From positions 930,001 through 994,000 of the forward strand of contig NZ_CP048410.1 of the NCBI RefSeq assembly GCF_019357415.1: a stretch of DNA of 64,000 bases, read 5' to 3'. A program made the translations under genes and the position numbers. Positions 25,706 to 34,789 of the stretch are shown here, piece after piece. Position 1 is the first letter of the stretch. Each line of letters starts with the position of its first letter. Source of the stretch: Gramella sp. MT6. GTDB taxonomy: Bacteria; Bacteroidota; Bacteroidia; Flavobacteriales; Flavobacteriaceae. The notes below the pieces were generated by a model. It was not told the DNA's origin and ran no database searches. It saw only the letters and a program-made list of their open reading frames with translations.

Positions 25706-26554
25706 TTATAGAGTCAACTCTCCAAGGTCTGTAGTTTCATTTGGTTTTACTTCTACAGTTCCAATTGCATAAGTGTCCAGATTAGCATCTGCCTCTGGAA
25801 TTACTTCTAAACTATAAACCCCCGCAGGCACTCCGTTTAAAGAGAAGTTACCTTCAGCATCGGTATAAGCAGAGATAGTAACAGATTCCCCGGTTAATAC
25901 TACAAGACTCTGAACAGAAGTTTCAATGTCCATTGGTAAAACCACGGCTCCAACTACAACTCCTGCATCAGCTTCAGCAGAAAGTCTGATAACCGGTTTA
26001 AGGTTATAACTTCCATTACCAGTAGCTACAATAGACTTATCCACATCGAAATCCAGAAGGAAAGCATAGTTCTCTCCAGCTTCAAAAGTTTGGTTCAACT
26101 GAAGTTTAAGTCCAGATTGCTGTGCACTTGGAGTGTTTAATGGTTGTTCAACACCATCTACCACCACCGAGTTTTCAGATCCAAGGATCAAACGCATCTG
26201 GCTCACATATCCTGCAGGTACTTCTGTATCGGCTAATAGCTGGGACACACCTCCGGTAAGCTCCAGTAGGTCATAAACCCCAGTATTCACATCACCAACG
26301 CTAACCCATCCGTCACCGTCAACGTCAGCCTCGGCGTCCATTTCACTATCGGCCTCCACATGTATTTCAATATCCTGTACATCAACGAAAACCGCGTCGT
26401 AATCACCAGGAGCATCGGTCATTCTAACTGTTAGATTTGCCTGACCTTCACCTGAAGGGTTGGAATCATCGTCTTCGCTACAACTTGTTAATCCAAGGGA
26501 AATGAAAGTTGCGATCATCAAACTTTTTAAAGTTACATTCTTCAAATATCTCAT
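25706..26554 (-). CDS. DUF4382 lipoprotein with carboxypeptidase-regulatory-like domain
   Basis: The lipobox is LTSC (Cys25). Residues about 38-185 form a DUF4382 domain (ANLTVRMTDAPGDYDAVFVDVQDIEIH), and residues about 195-280 an Ig-like fold with SLNGVPAGVYSLEVIPEAD typical of carboxypeptidase-regulatory-like domains. The acidic segment EADSEMDAEADVDGDGW contains a DxDGD stretch that may bind calcium. It is probably an exposed envelope lipoprotein. It is monocistronic, closed by its own terminator. The function is unknown. Confidence 0.75.
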   Translation of the reverse strand: MRYLKNVTLKSLMIATFISLGLTSCSEDDDSNPSGEGQANLTVRMTDAPGDYDAVFVDVQDIEIHVEADSEMDAEADVDGDGWVSVGDVNTGVYDLLELTGGVSQLLADTEVPAGYVSQMRLILGSENSVVVDGVEQPLNTPSAQQSGLKLQLNQTFEAGENYAFLLDFDVDKSIVATGNGSYNLKPVIRLSAEADAGVVVGAVVLPMDIETSVQSLVVLTGESVTISAYTDAEGNFSLNGVPAGVYSLEVIPEADANLDTYAIGTVEVKPNETTDLGELTL

Positions 26555-26717
26555 AAGTAGATTTTATAGGTTTTGCCAAGAGTAACGGCAAGCTTTGTGC
26601 AAGATTTCCCACAGGCCTTTTTATTTAACAAAATTTAACGGAACTTAACCATGCATTAATAGACTTTGATGCAGTATGACTTAATTGTTTCTTACATTAG
26701 AAACTAAAATTCAAAAT

Positions 26718-27467
26718 ATGAAAACTGCCTTAATAACCGGCGCCACTAGCGGCATTGGGAGATCTACAGCGATTAAGTTCGCCTCAGATGGATTTAGACT
26801 CATTATTTGCGGAAGAAGGACAGACAGGCTTGAAAACCTGAAAAAAGAGCTATCTGTGGAAACTTCGGTACATATCCTCAGTTTTGATGTGAGGAACCGC
26901 GAAGAAGTTCTACAGAAAATCGGTTCCTTACCTGAAGAATTTCGAAATATAGATATTCTGGTGAATAATGCCGGTAATGCACATGGCCTGGATCCAATTC
27001 AATCTGGAAGCATGGATGACTGGGATGCGATGCTGGATATTAATGTAAAAGGACTTCTATATGTAAGTAAGGCAGTAATTCCAGGAATGATCGAACGACA
27101 GTCTGGTCATATTATTAATATTGGATCCACAGCAGGAAAAGAAGTATACCCGAATGGAAATGTTTACTGCGCGAGCAAACATGCCGTGGATGCTATTAAC
27201 CAGGGAATGAGAATTGACCTTAACGGAAATGGAATTCGTGTAGGTGCGGTAAACCCAGGTCTTACTCAGACAGAATTTAGTGATGTAAGATTCAAGGGAG
27301 ATTCAGATAAAGCTGAAAAAGTTTACCAGGGATTTAAGGCATTACAACCCGATGACATTGCAGATATCATTCATTTTGTAGTCACCAGACCTTATCATGT
27401 AAATATCGCAGATCTTACGGTTATGCCAACAGCGCAGGCTACTAGCACCATTCTGGATAAAAAATAA
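26718..27467 (+). CDS. Short-chain dehydrogenase/reductase (YdfG-like)
   Basis: An NAD(P)-dependent oxidoreductase. The nucleotide motif TGATSGIG is at residues 7-14, followed by NNAG near residue 87, the catalytic Ser, and YxxxK as YCASKHAVD. The sequence resembles E. coli YdfG (3-hydroxy acid or serine dehydrogenase), but the substrate cannot be proven. I start at MKTALITG (26718); an upstream Met at 26685 adds 11 residues without homology. The gene behind it follows after 13 bp. Confidence 0.85.
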   Translation: MKTALITGATSGIGRSTAIKFASDGFRLIICGRRTDRLENLKKELSVETSVHILSFDVRNREEVLQKIGSLPEEFRNIDILVNNAGNAHGLDPIQSGSMDDWDAMLDINVKGLLYVSKAVIPGMIERQSGHIINIGSTAGKEVYPNGNVYCASKHAVDAINQGMRIDLNGNGIRVGAVNPGLTQTEFSDVRFKGDSDKAEKVYQGFKALQPDDIADIIHFVVTRPYHVNIADLTVMPTAQATSTILDKK

Positions 27468-27480
27468 AAATTGATATCTC

Positions 27481-28617
27481 GTGATCAACAAACGCCTCCT
27501 CATAAAAAACCTGCTTGCTCACAATGATGAGAACAGCTTTTATGACAAAAAGCGACAGTTGAATATTGGTGAAAAAGAAGGCAAGGCAAAATTCCTGAAA
27601 CATATTTGCGCCTTATCTAATTCCAATCCCGAGAACAACTCTTATATCGTTATAGGGGTCGAAGATGAGGACAGTAGAATTGTTGGAATCGACTTTTTTG
27701 ATGACAGTAAGATACAGAACCTTGTGAATGCGTACCTCAGCAATCCACCTATAATATCTTACGAAAACATACCTTTTCCGCATCTTCCAGACCACTTGGT
27801 AGTAGGTCTGGTGACCATTAGGCCTAATCATGGTAAGATCTGTTCTTTCAGAAAAAATATCTGGAAGTATTACGGCGGATCGGTCTTTCTCCGGGATGGA
27901 AGTATTAGCATGCCCAAGGTGTTTGATATCGAGATAAAAGATGTCAATTCCGCCATCGTTGCTTCTATCGAAAACCATTCTCATAATAATCTTGAATATA
28001 CTTTAGATGGTGTTTTCGATTTCATGAAGAAAAGAAAAGATTACAACCCATCTTACAGGGTTTTTAAGGAGTATTTCGTGGTTTGCTGGGCGGGGAAGGA
28101 AAAGAAGATCAAGAATGAAACCTATTTTTCGAGGGTAGATATTGAACTCATCAATGAACAGGTAAAATTATTCTATTCAGATCTGGATGAAGTTAGCATT
28201 GTTGAAGACAAAGATCAGTTCAAGATCACCGAATATGTCCATCTTGGTTTACATGACCAGTTTCAATACTATCCCCTTGAAGAGGTAGTGATCAGGTTTA
28301 GAGATAATGGCAGCTATGACATAGATAGCAAACTTTTGTTCGTTCCACCGCGGTTCAATAAAAGAACACTTTATCATATCTACAATACCAACAGATCCCT
28401 GATCGAAAAATTAAAAAAAGGCGTTGAGCTGAACGCCACCGAAAAAAAAGATATTAGAAACCTGCCTTCTACTTATTTATTATGCTATTTAAATAATTTT
28501 ACCGAAGCTTTAACCAAGCTTGAGGAAGCCAAACCTTATCTTAAGGCTTATAGTCAGGAGGTATACCATTCCTATAAAGAAAGTATGCGAATTTTAAGAA
28601 AGGTGAAATACAATTAA
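27481..28617 (+). CDS. AlbA_2-type (Schlafen-like) domain protein
   Basis: The 378-residue product starts with GTG and has an AlbA_2/divergent AAA-4 domain in residues about 10-140: EKEGKAKFLKHICALSNSNP, YIVIGVEDEDSRIVGIDF and VVGLVTIRP are typical strands. The C-terminal 220 residues lack the usual helix-turn-helix of this class and I recognise nothing there. AlbA_2 proteins often bind nucleic acid. It sits 2 bp before a phosphatase gene and is probably cotranscribed with it. The function is unknown. Confidence 0.65.
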   Translation: MINKRLLIKNLLAHNDENSFYDKKRQLNIGEKEGKAKFLKHICALSNSNPENNSYIVIGVEDEDSRIVGIDFFDDSKIQNLVNAYLSNPPIISYENIPFPHLPDHLVVGLVTIRPNHGKICSFRKNIWKYYGGSVFLRDGSISMPKVFDIEIKDVNSAIVASIENHSHNNLEYTLDGVFDFMKKRKDYNPSYRVFKEYFVVCWAGKEKKIKNETYFSRVDIELINEQVKLFYSDLDEVSIVEDKDQFKITEYVHLGLHDQFQYYPLEEVVIRFRDNGSYDIDSKLLFVPPRFNKRTLYHIYNTNRSLIEKLKKGVELNATEKKDIRNLPSTYLLCYLNNFTEALTKLEEAKPYLKAYSQEVYHSYKESMRILRKVKYN

Positions 28618-28618
28618 T

Positions 28619-29347
28619 ATGTCGAGAACACTCGTATTTGGAGATCTGCACGGAGGACTTAAAGCACTTATCCAATTACTAAAAAAGATAGACCTGAATC
28701 CAAAGGACGAACTAATATTCCTTGGAGATTATGTTGATGGCTGGAGTGATTCAGCCAACACCGTCACTTATCTTATAGATCTTGCTAAACAGAATTCATG
28801 CATATTTATGAGAGGTAATCATGATGACCTGGCACATAAATGGCTGGAAACAGGTGAGATGAATCAGAAATGGCTGGAGCATGGAGGCCAATCAAGCCTT
28901 AATGCCTACCGGAAATTTAATGAGCAAGATAAGAACAGGCATAAAAAATTCTTCCGGGAAATGGTGAATTATTATCATGATAAAGAAGACCGGCTTTTTG
29001 TTCATGCGGGGTTTACTAATTTACATGGCCCAGAATTCGAATATCACGAAACAGCATTTTACTGGGACCGTACATTATGGGAAATGGCTCTTTCTATGGA
29101 TGATGCTTTAGACCTAAATGACCATCGTTACCCTAAAAGACTAAGCCACTTTAAAGAAATTTATATAGGACACACACCGGTTACCCGTATTGGCGAAACG
29201 ACTCCGGTTAATAAGGCTAACATCTGGAATGTAGATACAGGTGCAGCATTTATGGGGCCTATTTCAGCATTAGACGTAGACTCGAAGGAAGTTTATCAAA
29301 GTGATCCCGTGCACACTTTCTACCCTGATGAGCAGGGCAGAAATTAG
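28619..29347 (+). CDS. Metallophosphoesterase (PPP-like serine/threonine phosphatase)
   Basis: The three metal-binding blocks are clear: GDLHGG (residues 8-13), FLGDYVDGW (about 37-45) and MRGNHDD (about 64-70), with later His residues (VHAGF and GHTPV). This is the bacterial PPP phosphatase layout, 242 residues. It could be a protein phosphatase or a bis(nucleoside)-tetraphosphatase; the sequence does not decide. It lies directly behind the AlbA_2 gene. Confidence 0.85.
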   Translation: MSRTLVFGDLHGGLKALIQLLKKIDLNPKDELIFLGDYVDGWSDSANTVTYLIDLAKQNSCIFMRGNHDDLAHKWLETGEMNQKWLEHGGQSSLNAYRKFNEQDKNRHKKFFREMVNYYHDKEDRLFVHAGFTNLHGPEFEYHETAFYWDRTLWEMALSMDDALDLNDHRYPKRLSHFKEIYIGHTPVTRIGETTPVNKANIWNVDTGAAFMGPISALDVDSKEVYQSDPVHTFYPDEQGRN

Positions 29348-29358
29348 GCTTTTATTTA

Positions 29359-29390
29359 TTGCGCCCTCTAAAAGACTATTCATATATTTG
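29359..29390 (+). promoter_or_regulatory. Possible promoter of the acyl-ACP desaturase gene
   Basis: TTG (29359-29361), 21 bp, then TATATTTG (29383-29390), a full match to TAnnTTTG. This would leave a leader of about 105 nt before the ATG at 29504. Confidence 0.5.
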
Positions 29391-29503
29391 AAGTTCAATC
29401 TATTCCAAGACCTGTATTTATGATTTTGGATTATTTTTGAATGCTGCACGTTTTTTGCAGTACAATGAATTATAAAAGAATATTAGACCCTAAGAAATAA
29501 GAA

Positions 29504-30508
29504 ATGAGTTTAAAGAATATACGTTTAGAAGTAATGCAAACGGTGGAGAAATCTGTACAGGGTTTCATCGATCAGTACTTGATTCCGGTAGATGAGATCT
29601 GGCAACCTACAGATTTGCTTCCAAACCTTCAGGATGAATCCGGGTTTGAAGAAGTTCACCAAATAAGAGAAGAAGCCAAGGAACTTGGATACGATTTTTG
29701 GGTGGTACTTGTAGCTGATATGGTTACTGAAGAGGCATTACCTACCTACGAATCCTGGTTAATGGATATGGAAGGTGTGGAACAGCATGGCGCTAATAGC
29801 GGCGAACAAAACGGTTGGGCAAAATGGGTTCGCCAGTGGACCGGTGAAGAAAACCGACACGGAGATACACTTAACAAATACCTTTACCTTTCTGGTAGAG
29901 TAGATATGAAGGAGATCGAAAAAACGACTCAGCACCTTATCAATGACGGTTTTGATATAGGAACCGGAAGGGATCCTTATAAAAATTTCGTTTATACCAG
30001 TTTCCAGGAACTTGCAACCAATATCTCTCACAAACGTGTGGGACAGCTGGCCAAAAAGAAAGGAAACAAAATGCTTGGTAAGATGTGTAATATCATCGCA
30101 GGAGATGAGATGAGACACTATATGGCTTACAGAGAATTTGTAAAGACAATTTTTGAGCATGATCCTAGTGAAATGATGCTTGCTTTCCAGGACATGATGA
30201 AGAAAAAGATCGTTATGCCTGCACAGTTCATTAGAGAATCTGGCCAGGGAATTGCTGAAGCTTTTGAAAACTTCTCCAATGCCGCTCAAAGATTGGGTGT
30301 GTATACAACTTACGACTATATCGATATCCTTAAGAAATTAAATGCATACTGGGAGATCGATAAAATGAGATCACTTACAGACGATGCTGAAAAAGCCCGT
30401 GACTACCTGATGGCACTTCCAGACAGGATGACCAGGATCGCAGATAGGATAGCAATTCCAAAAGATCAGCATCAATTTAAATGGGTTGAAGCTAACGGAG
30501 TGGTTTAA
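29504..30508 (+). CDS. Acyl-ACP desaturase (soluble diiron)
   Basis: A ferritin-like diiron enzyme that introduces a double bond into acyl-ACP. Both iron-binding ExxH helices are visible: EENRHGDTLNKYL (about residue 115) and DEMRHYMAYREF (about residue 205). The length of 334 residues is normal. It should tune membrane unsaturation under aerobic conditions. It is monocistronic: its own promoter-like element upstream and a strong terminator downstream. Confidence 0.9.
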   Translation: MSLKNIRLEVMQTVEKSVQGFIDQYLIPVDEIWQPTDLLPNLQDESGFEEVHQIREEAKELGYDFWVVLVADMVTEEALPTYESWLMDMEGVEQHGANSGEQNGWAKWVRQWTGEENRHGDTLNKYLYLSGRVDMKEIEKTTQHLINDGFDIGTGRDPYKNFVYTSFQELATNISHKRVGQLAKKKGNKMLGKMCNIIAGDEMRHYMAYREFVKTIFEHDPSEMMLAFQDMMKKKIVMPAQFIRESGQGIAEAFENFSNAAQRLGVYTTYDYIDILKKLNAYWEIDKMRSLTDDAEKARDYLMALPDRMTRIADRIAIPKDQHQFKWVEANGVV

Positions 30509-30527
30509 AAACCACACTGAAAATATT

Positions 30528-30561
30528 AAAAAAGCCTGCTATAGAAATAGCAGGCTTTTTT
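30528..30561 (+). terminator. Intrinsic terminator
   Basis: AAAAAAGCCTGCTAT-AGAA-ATAGCAGGCTTTTTT, a long perfect stem with T run, 20 bp after the desaturase stop. With the complementary A run it may also serve the convergent YkvA-like gene. Confidence 0.92.
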
Positions 30562-30581
30562 ATTTATAATATAAACTGGAA

Positions 30582-30983
30582 TTATGAAGTTTCGGTATTT
30601 CCATCCCTCCATAACTTATAAGAAGCAAGATCCTTTTCCATCAAATTTAGACAGAAAGCAACTACGGCAGCATCATCAAGATAACCTAAGACCGGAATAA
30701 AATCTGGAATAAGGTCTATTGGAGAAAGAACATATAATAAAGCTGCACCAGCTGCGGCCACTATATTAAATGGAATCTCACGATAAGAACCGCTGGCATA
30801 ATCTCTAACCAGCGAGAATAGAAGGACGGCATCGTCCATATATCTTTTCAGCTTACCTTTGCTTTCAAATTTATCCAGGATCTGTTCTTCCTTATCTATT
30901 ACCTTCTCTACATCATCTTTATCAAAATCTTTCGTTCTTTTAGAAAGTTCTTCTTTCGCCTGTTCTCTGGAAATTTCGCTCAT
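30582..30983 (-). CDS. YkvA-family (DUF1232) protein
   Basis: The DUF1232 signature YVLSPIDLIPDFIPVLGYLDD is complete in the C-terminal half (about residues 83-103). The N-terminal half is a charged helical region (KRTKDFDKDDVEKVIDKEEQ). These are small membrane-associated proteins of unknown function. The length of 133 residues is normal. Confidence 0.8.
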   Translation of the reverse strand: MSEISREQAKEELSKRTKDFDKDDVEKVIDKEEQILDKFESKGKLKRYMDDAVLLFSLVRDYASGSYREIPFNIVAAAGAALLYVLSPIDLIPDFIPVLGYLDDAAVVAFCLNLMEKDLASYKLWRDGNTETS

Positions 30984-31115
30984 GTTGTTTAAAATATTTT
31001 ATCTGAGCCGAAAATAAAAATTATTAAGGCTGAAGACAAGAAAGTTGGCTTCATTTAAGTTCGATTTAACTTAGACTACAAAAAGTTGGCTTCTGAAAAC
31101 CAGGGAAATAAAAAA

Positions 31116-31135
31116 GCCCCGCAATTTGCGAGGCT
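31116..31135 (-). terminator. Intrinsic terminator of the aldehyde dehydrogenase gene
   Basis: On the minus strand AGCCTCGCA-AA-TTGCGGGGCT forms a 9-bp stem with one G-T pair, and is followed by TTTTTT (to 31110). It lies 25 bp after the stop codon. Confidence 0.8.
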
Positions 31136-31159
31136 ATCTTTCACACTTAAAAAACTAAA

Positions 31160-32713
31160 CTATAAATCGAATTTAATTCCCTGTGCCAACGGCAATTCAG
31201 TGGTATAATTGATCGTGTTTGTTTGTCTTCTCATATAGATCTTCCAGGCATCTGATCCGCTTTCACGACCTCCACCAGTTTCTTTTTCACCACCAAAGGC
31301 TCCACCGATCTCAGCTCCGGAAGTACCAATATTCACATTGGCAATTCCACAATCAGATCCTTCGGCAGAAAGAAATCTTTCAGCCTCTCTAAGGTTGTTG
31401 GTCATAATTGCTGAAGAAAGCCCCTGCTTCACCCCGTTCTGAAATTCTAGCGCGTTGCTAACATCTCCTTTATATTTCATGATATAAAGTACCGGCGCGA
31501 AAGTCTCGTGCTGTACGATCTCAAAATGATTTTCAGCTTCAGCGATGGCTGGTTTTACATAGCATCCGCTTTCGTAACCTTCGCCTTCAAGCACTCCGCC
31601 TTCAACCAGTATTTTTCCGCCTTCTTCTACCACTTTGTCTAAAGCAACCTGGTAGTTCTTCACTGCATCCTTATCGATAAGCGGCCCAACATGGTTATTT
31701 TCATCCAGTGGGTTACCAATTCTAATTTGTTTGTATGCGTTCACGATAGCATCCTTCACTTTGTCATAAACATCTTCGTGCACGATAAGTCTTCTCGTAG
31801 AAGTACAACGCTGTCCGCAAGTTCCAACCGCTCCAAATACAGCACCAATCACGGTATTCTTAATATTCGCGTCTGGAGTAACGATAATGGCATTATTTCC
31901 TCCTAGTTCAAGTAGTGATTTTCCAAGTCTGGCCGCAACTGCCTGCGCCACGATCTTACCCATTCTAATAGAACCGGTAGCCGATATTAAAGGCACACGC
32001 TCATCTGTGGTCATCATCTCTCCTACTTTATAATCCCCGGTAATCAAACTTGAGATCCCTGCAGGCACATTATTTTCAGCAAATATTCTCGCCGCAATAT
32101 TCTGGCAGGCTACAGAGGTCATTGGAGTCTTTTCTGAACCTTTCCAGATACAGGCATCTCCACAAACCCATGCTAAAGCAGTATTCCAAGACCATACCGC
32201 CACCGGAAAGTTAAAGGCAGATATAATTCCCACCACTCCTAGAGGATGGTATTGCTCATACATTCTATGTCCTGGGCGCTCACTATGCATGGTAAGTCCG
32301 TACAGTTGTCTGGAAAGACCTACTGCGAAATCGCAGATATCGATCATTTCCTGAACCTCTCCAAGACCTTCCTGGTAAGATTTACCCATTTCATAAGATA
32401 CGAGTTTCCCCAGGGGCTCTTTCAGTCTTCTTAATTCGTCATTGAACTGGCGCACTACTTCACCTCTCTGTGGTGCCGTCCAGGTTCTCCATTCCTTAAA
32501 ACCTTTTTCAGCAGTAGTAATTACCTTTTCGTAATCTTCCTTAGTTGTCGCTTTAACTTTACCAATTAAAGCACCGTCTACAGGCGAATATGATTCAATG
32601 ATATCTCCGTTACTAAACCAGTTGGTTCCGGTAGAAGTACCATTATTGATGTCGTTCAATCCTAAATCTTTCAGGGCTTTTTTAATCCCGAATTCTTCAG
32701 CAATTTTGCTCAT
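31160..32713 (-). CDS. ALDH7-type aldehyde dehydrogenase
   Basis: The 517-residue enzyme has the ALDH core: ISAFNFPVAVWSWN, catalytic Glu in LLELGGNN and catalytic Cys in CGQRCTSTRR. Overall it resembles the antiquitin (ALDH7) class, which oxidises piperideine-6-carboxylate/alpha-aminoadipate semialdehyde in lysine degradation. It follows the 3-hydroxyanthranilate dioxygenase gene in the same direction (60 bp), which raises the alternative of a role near tryptophan breakdown. The family is sure; the substrate is inferred. Confidence 0.85.
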   Translation of the reverse strand: MSKIAEEFGIKKALKDLGLNDINNGTSTGTNWFSNGDIIESYSPVDGALIGKVKATTKEDYEKVITTAEKGFKEWRTWTAPQRGEVVRQFNDELRRLKEPLGKLVSYEMGKSYQEGLGEVQEMIDICDFAVGLSRQLYGLTMHSERPGHRMYEQYHPLGVVGIISAFNFPVAVWSWNTALAWVCGDACIWKGSEKTPMTSVACQNIAARIFAENNVPAGISSLITGDYKVGEMMTTDERVPLISATGSIRMGKIVAQAVAARLGKSLLELGGNNAIIVTPDANIKNTVIGAVFGAVGTCGQRCTSTRRLIVHEDVYDKVKDAIVNAYKQIRIGNPLDENNHVGPLIDKDAVKNYQVALDKVVEEGGKILVEGGVLEGEGYESGCYVKPAIAEAENHFEIVQHETFAPVLYIMKYKGDVSNALEFQNGVKQGLSSAIMTNNLREAERFLSAEGSDCGIANVNIGTSGAEIGGAFGGEKETGGGRESGSDAWKIYMRRQTNTINYTTELPLAQGIKFDL

Positions 32714-32773
32714 TAATTTGCGTTTTTATCGATTAATTTGTGTAGTTGTTGCGAAAATAGTAAAAATAAAGCT

Positions 32774-33316
32774 CTATTCCACCTCAGATGTGAATCTGGA
32801 ATCCACAGGCATCACTTCCCCGCAATTGTTGCAGGTCCTTAATTCTTCGCTGTTATAAAAATGCCTGAAATGCTTGAGAAAGTCTGTCTCTATATCCTGA
32901 AGCGGGAAATACACTTCGTATAATTTATGGTTGCAGTTATCGCAGAACCACATTAAGCCATCCTTGCCTTCCTCACCGATCCTCTTTCGTTCTACGACCA
33001 ACCCAATCGAGTTTTCACCTCTTTCGGGAGAGTGAGGCACTTTTGCAGGATGCAGGTACATATCTCCAGGCCCGAGCTCCATCGTTCGCTTCTTCCCGTC
33101 TTCCTGTATATGAACCTGAATGTTACCTTCGAGCTGATAAAAAAGCTCTTCGGTTTCATTATAATGGTAGTCCTTACGAGCGTTAGGCCCTGCAACCACC
33201 ATTACGATATAATCTCCAGATTCCTTGTAGAGATTTCGGTTTCCAACAGGCGGTTTCAAAGTATCCCGGTTCTGTTCGATCCATTTATTTAAATTGAAAG
33301 GCTCATTAACTGCCAT
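32774..33316 (-). CDS. nbaC: 3-hydroxyanthranilate 3,4-dioxygenase
   Basis: It opens the ring of 3-hydroxyanthranilate in the kynurenine pathway, giving the precursor of quinolinate. The cupin iron ligands His51, Glu57 and His95 are at the same positions as in the characterised bacterial enzyme, and the second, rubredoxin-like metal site is complete (Cys125, Cys128, Cys162, Cys165). The length of 180 residues is that of the bacterial form. Other kynurenine-pathway genes are not in the window. The aldehyde dehydrogenase gene follows. Confidence 0.93.
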   Translation of the reverse strand: MAVNEPFNLNKWIEQNRDTLKPPVGNRNLYKESGDYIVMVVAGPNARKDYHYNETEELFYQLEGNIQVHIQEDGKKRTMELGPGDMYLHPAKVPHSPERGENSIGLVVERKRIGEEGKDGLMWFCDNCNHKLYEVYFPLQDIETDFLKHFRHFYNSEELRTCNNCGEVMPVDSRFTSEVE

Positions 33317-33369
33317 ATTTTCTATTTTTTACTAAAATTAAACATTACTTTTTAGAAAAGTCATAGGAT

Positions 33370-33511
33370 AGTCTTAATATCTCTCTGAGCGCCTGCCCTG
33401 GAATTCGGGCACCGCGCTATCCGCTGCAAGTCCTCGTCACCTAAAAGTCTCCTGCGGGCTTTACGCTGCTATCGCTGGCACAAAAGATTCAAAATTGCCA
33501 GAATTAAGACT
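33370..33511. repeat. GC-rich intergenic repeat-like element bounded by 9-bp inverted repeats
   Basis: AGTCTTAAT (33370-33378) and ATTAAGACT (33503-33511) enclose 124 bp of base composition unlike its neighbours, with phrases such as GCTATCCGCTGCAAGTCCTC and GCGGGCTTTACGCTGCTATC. There is no ORF of note. From memory, similar phrases recur in intergenic regions of many Flavobacteriaceae genomes, so a dispersed REP-like element is likely. Confidence 0.55.
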
Positions 33512-33556
33512 TATAGCTTGATTTTTATTAATTTCAACCAAAATTAATCCCAAACC

Positions 33557-34630
33557 ATGAAAAAAGTCCTTTTTCTATTCAGCCTGATACTTTTCATTAG
33601 TTGTAATGAAAAAACCACGCAGGATTCCGCAGAAAATGAACAACCCGTTTCAGAGCAGAAAGATTCCATACCAAATTTCGGAATTGTAATTCACGGGGGC
33701 GCCGGTACCATTTTGAAAGAGAACATGAGCGATTCATTGGAAAAAGCATATAAATTGAAACTTGAAGAAGCGATTAGAACAGGACATGAGATCCTCGCCA
33801 ATGGCGGGACTGCCCTTGAAGCCGTGCAAAGAACTATCAACGTGATGGAAGATAGTCCTCTTTTCAATTCTGCCAAAGGAGCTGTCTTTACTAATGAGGG
33901 TAAAAATGAACTGGACGCTTCTATTATGGACGGAGAAACCCTGAATGCCGGAGCTGTGGCCGGAGTGACCAATGTAAAAAACCCTATCAACCTTGCCTAT
34001 GAGGTCATGGTGAATTCAGAACACGTGATGCTTTCCGGGAAAGGCGCTGAACAATTCGCGAAAGAACAGAGACTGGAAATAGTGGATCCCGAGTATTTCT
34101 ATACTGAAAAACGCTTCAGATCCATGGAAAGAGCACGAGAGCGTGAAAAAGAGAAGAACAATAAAACTGCATTTTACGATCCGTTCATTAAAGATGAAAA
34201 ATTTGGAACCGTTGGTTGCGCTGCCCTGGATAAAAATGGTAATCTTGCTGCCGGCACATCCACTGGTGGAATGACCAATAAAAAATATAACCGTATTGGA
34301 GATGCTCCAATAATTGGTGCAGGAACCTTTGCCAATAATAAAACCTGCGCGGTATCAAGCACGGGCTGGGGAGAGTTCTTTATAAGAGGTGTGGTGGCTT
34401 ATGATATTTCAGCCATGATGGAATATAAAGGAGTCTCACTTAAAGAGGCAGCCAGTGAAGTGATCCAGAAGAAAGTACCAGATATGGGTGGGAATGGCGG
34501 AATCATTGCGATAGATCATGAGGGAAACGTGGCCATGGAGTTCAATACTGCAGGAATGTATCGCGCTGCCATGAACAGAAAAGGTAAACTTAGTATAGGG
34601 CTTTATAAAGAAAATGAAGCTGAAGAATAA
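33557..34630 (+). CDS. Isoaspartyl peptidase / L-asparaginase-type Ntn hydrolase, lipoprotein
   Basis: The signal peptide ends in a lipobox (FISC, Cys16), so the enzyme is exported and lipidated. The family motif VIHGGAGTI is at 44-52, and the autocleavage site FGTVG contains the nucleophile Thr218. The following GTSTGGMTNK and GDAPIIGAGTFAN are conserved substrate-binding parts. It hydrolyses isoaspartyl dipeptides or asparagine. The length of 357 is normal. A terminator follows at 34656-34681. Confidence 0.9.
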   Translation: MKKVLFLFSLILFISCNEKTTQDSAENEQPVSEQKDSIPNFGIVIHGGAGTILKENMSDSLEKAYKLKLEEAIRTGHEILANGGTALEAVQRTINVMEDSPLFNSAKGAVFTNEGKNELDASIMDGETLNAGAVAGVTNVKNPINLAYEVMVNSEHVMLSGKGAEQFAKEQRLEIVDPEYFYTEKRFRSMERAREREKEKNNKTAFYDPFIKDEKFGTVGCAALDKNGNLAAGTSTGGMTNKKYNRIGDAPIIGAGTFANNKTCAVSSTGWGEFFIRGVVAYDISAMMEYKGVSLKEAASEVIQKKVPDMGGNGGIIAIDHEGNVAMEFNTAGMYRAAMNRKGKLSIGLYKENEAEE

Positions 34631-34655
34631 GCATCTTAATACCACCAATACTCTA

Positions 34656-34681
34656 AGCTCCAAATCCATGGAGCTTTTTTT
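34656..34681 (+). terminator. Intrinsic terminator
   Basis: AGCTCC-AAATCCAT-GGAGCT followed by TTTTTT, 25 bp downstream of the asparaginase-type gene. Confidence 0.75.
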
Positions 34682-34789
34682 ATGCTTTGTTTGAGCATAA
34701 CCTGTCCGTAGTTAATAGCTTGCCTAAAAAGTTAAAAGTATCTTTGTGTACTTAAAAACTTCCTGCTGCAAAGGCTTAAAACTGAGATA

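Noticed and set aside
31040..31095. Repeated AAGTTGGCTTC motif upstream of the YkvA-like gene
   Set aside because: Only two copies of 11 bp; too little to call an operator or repeat family.
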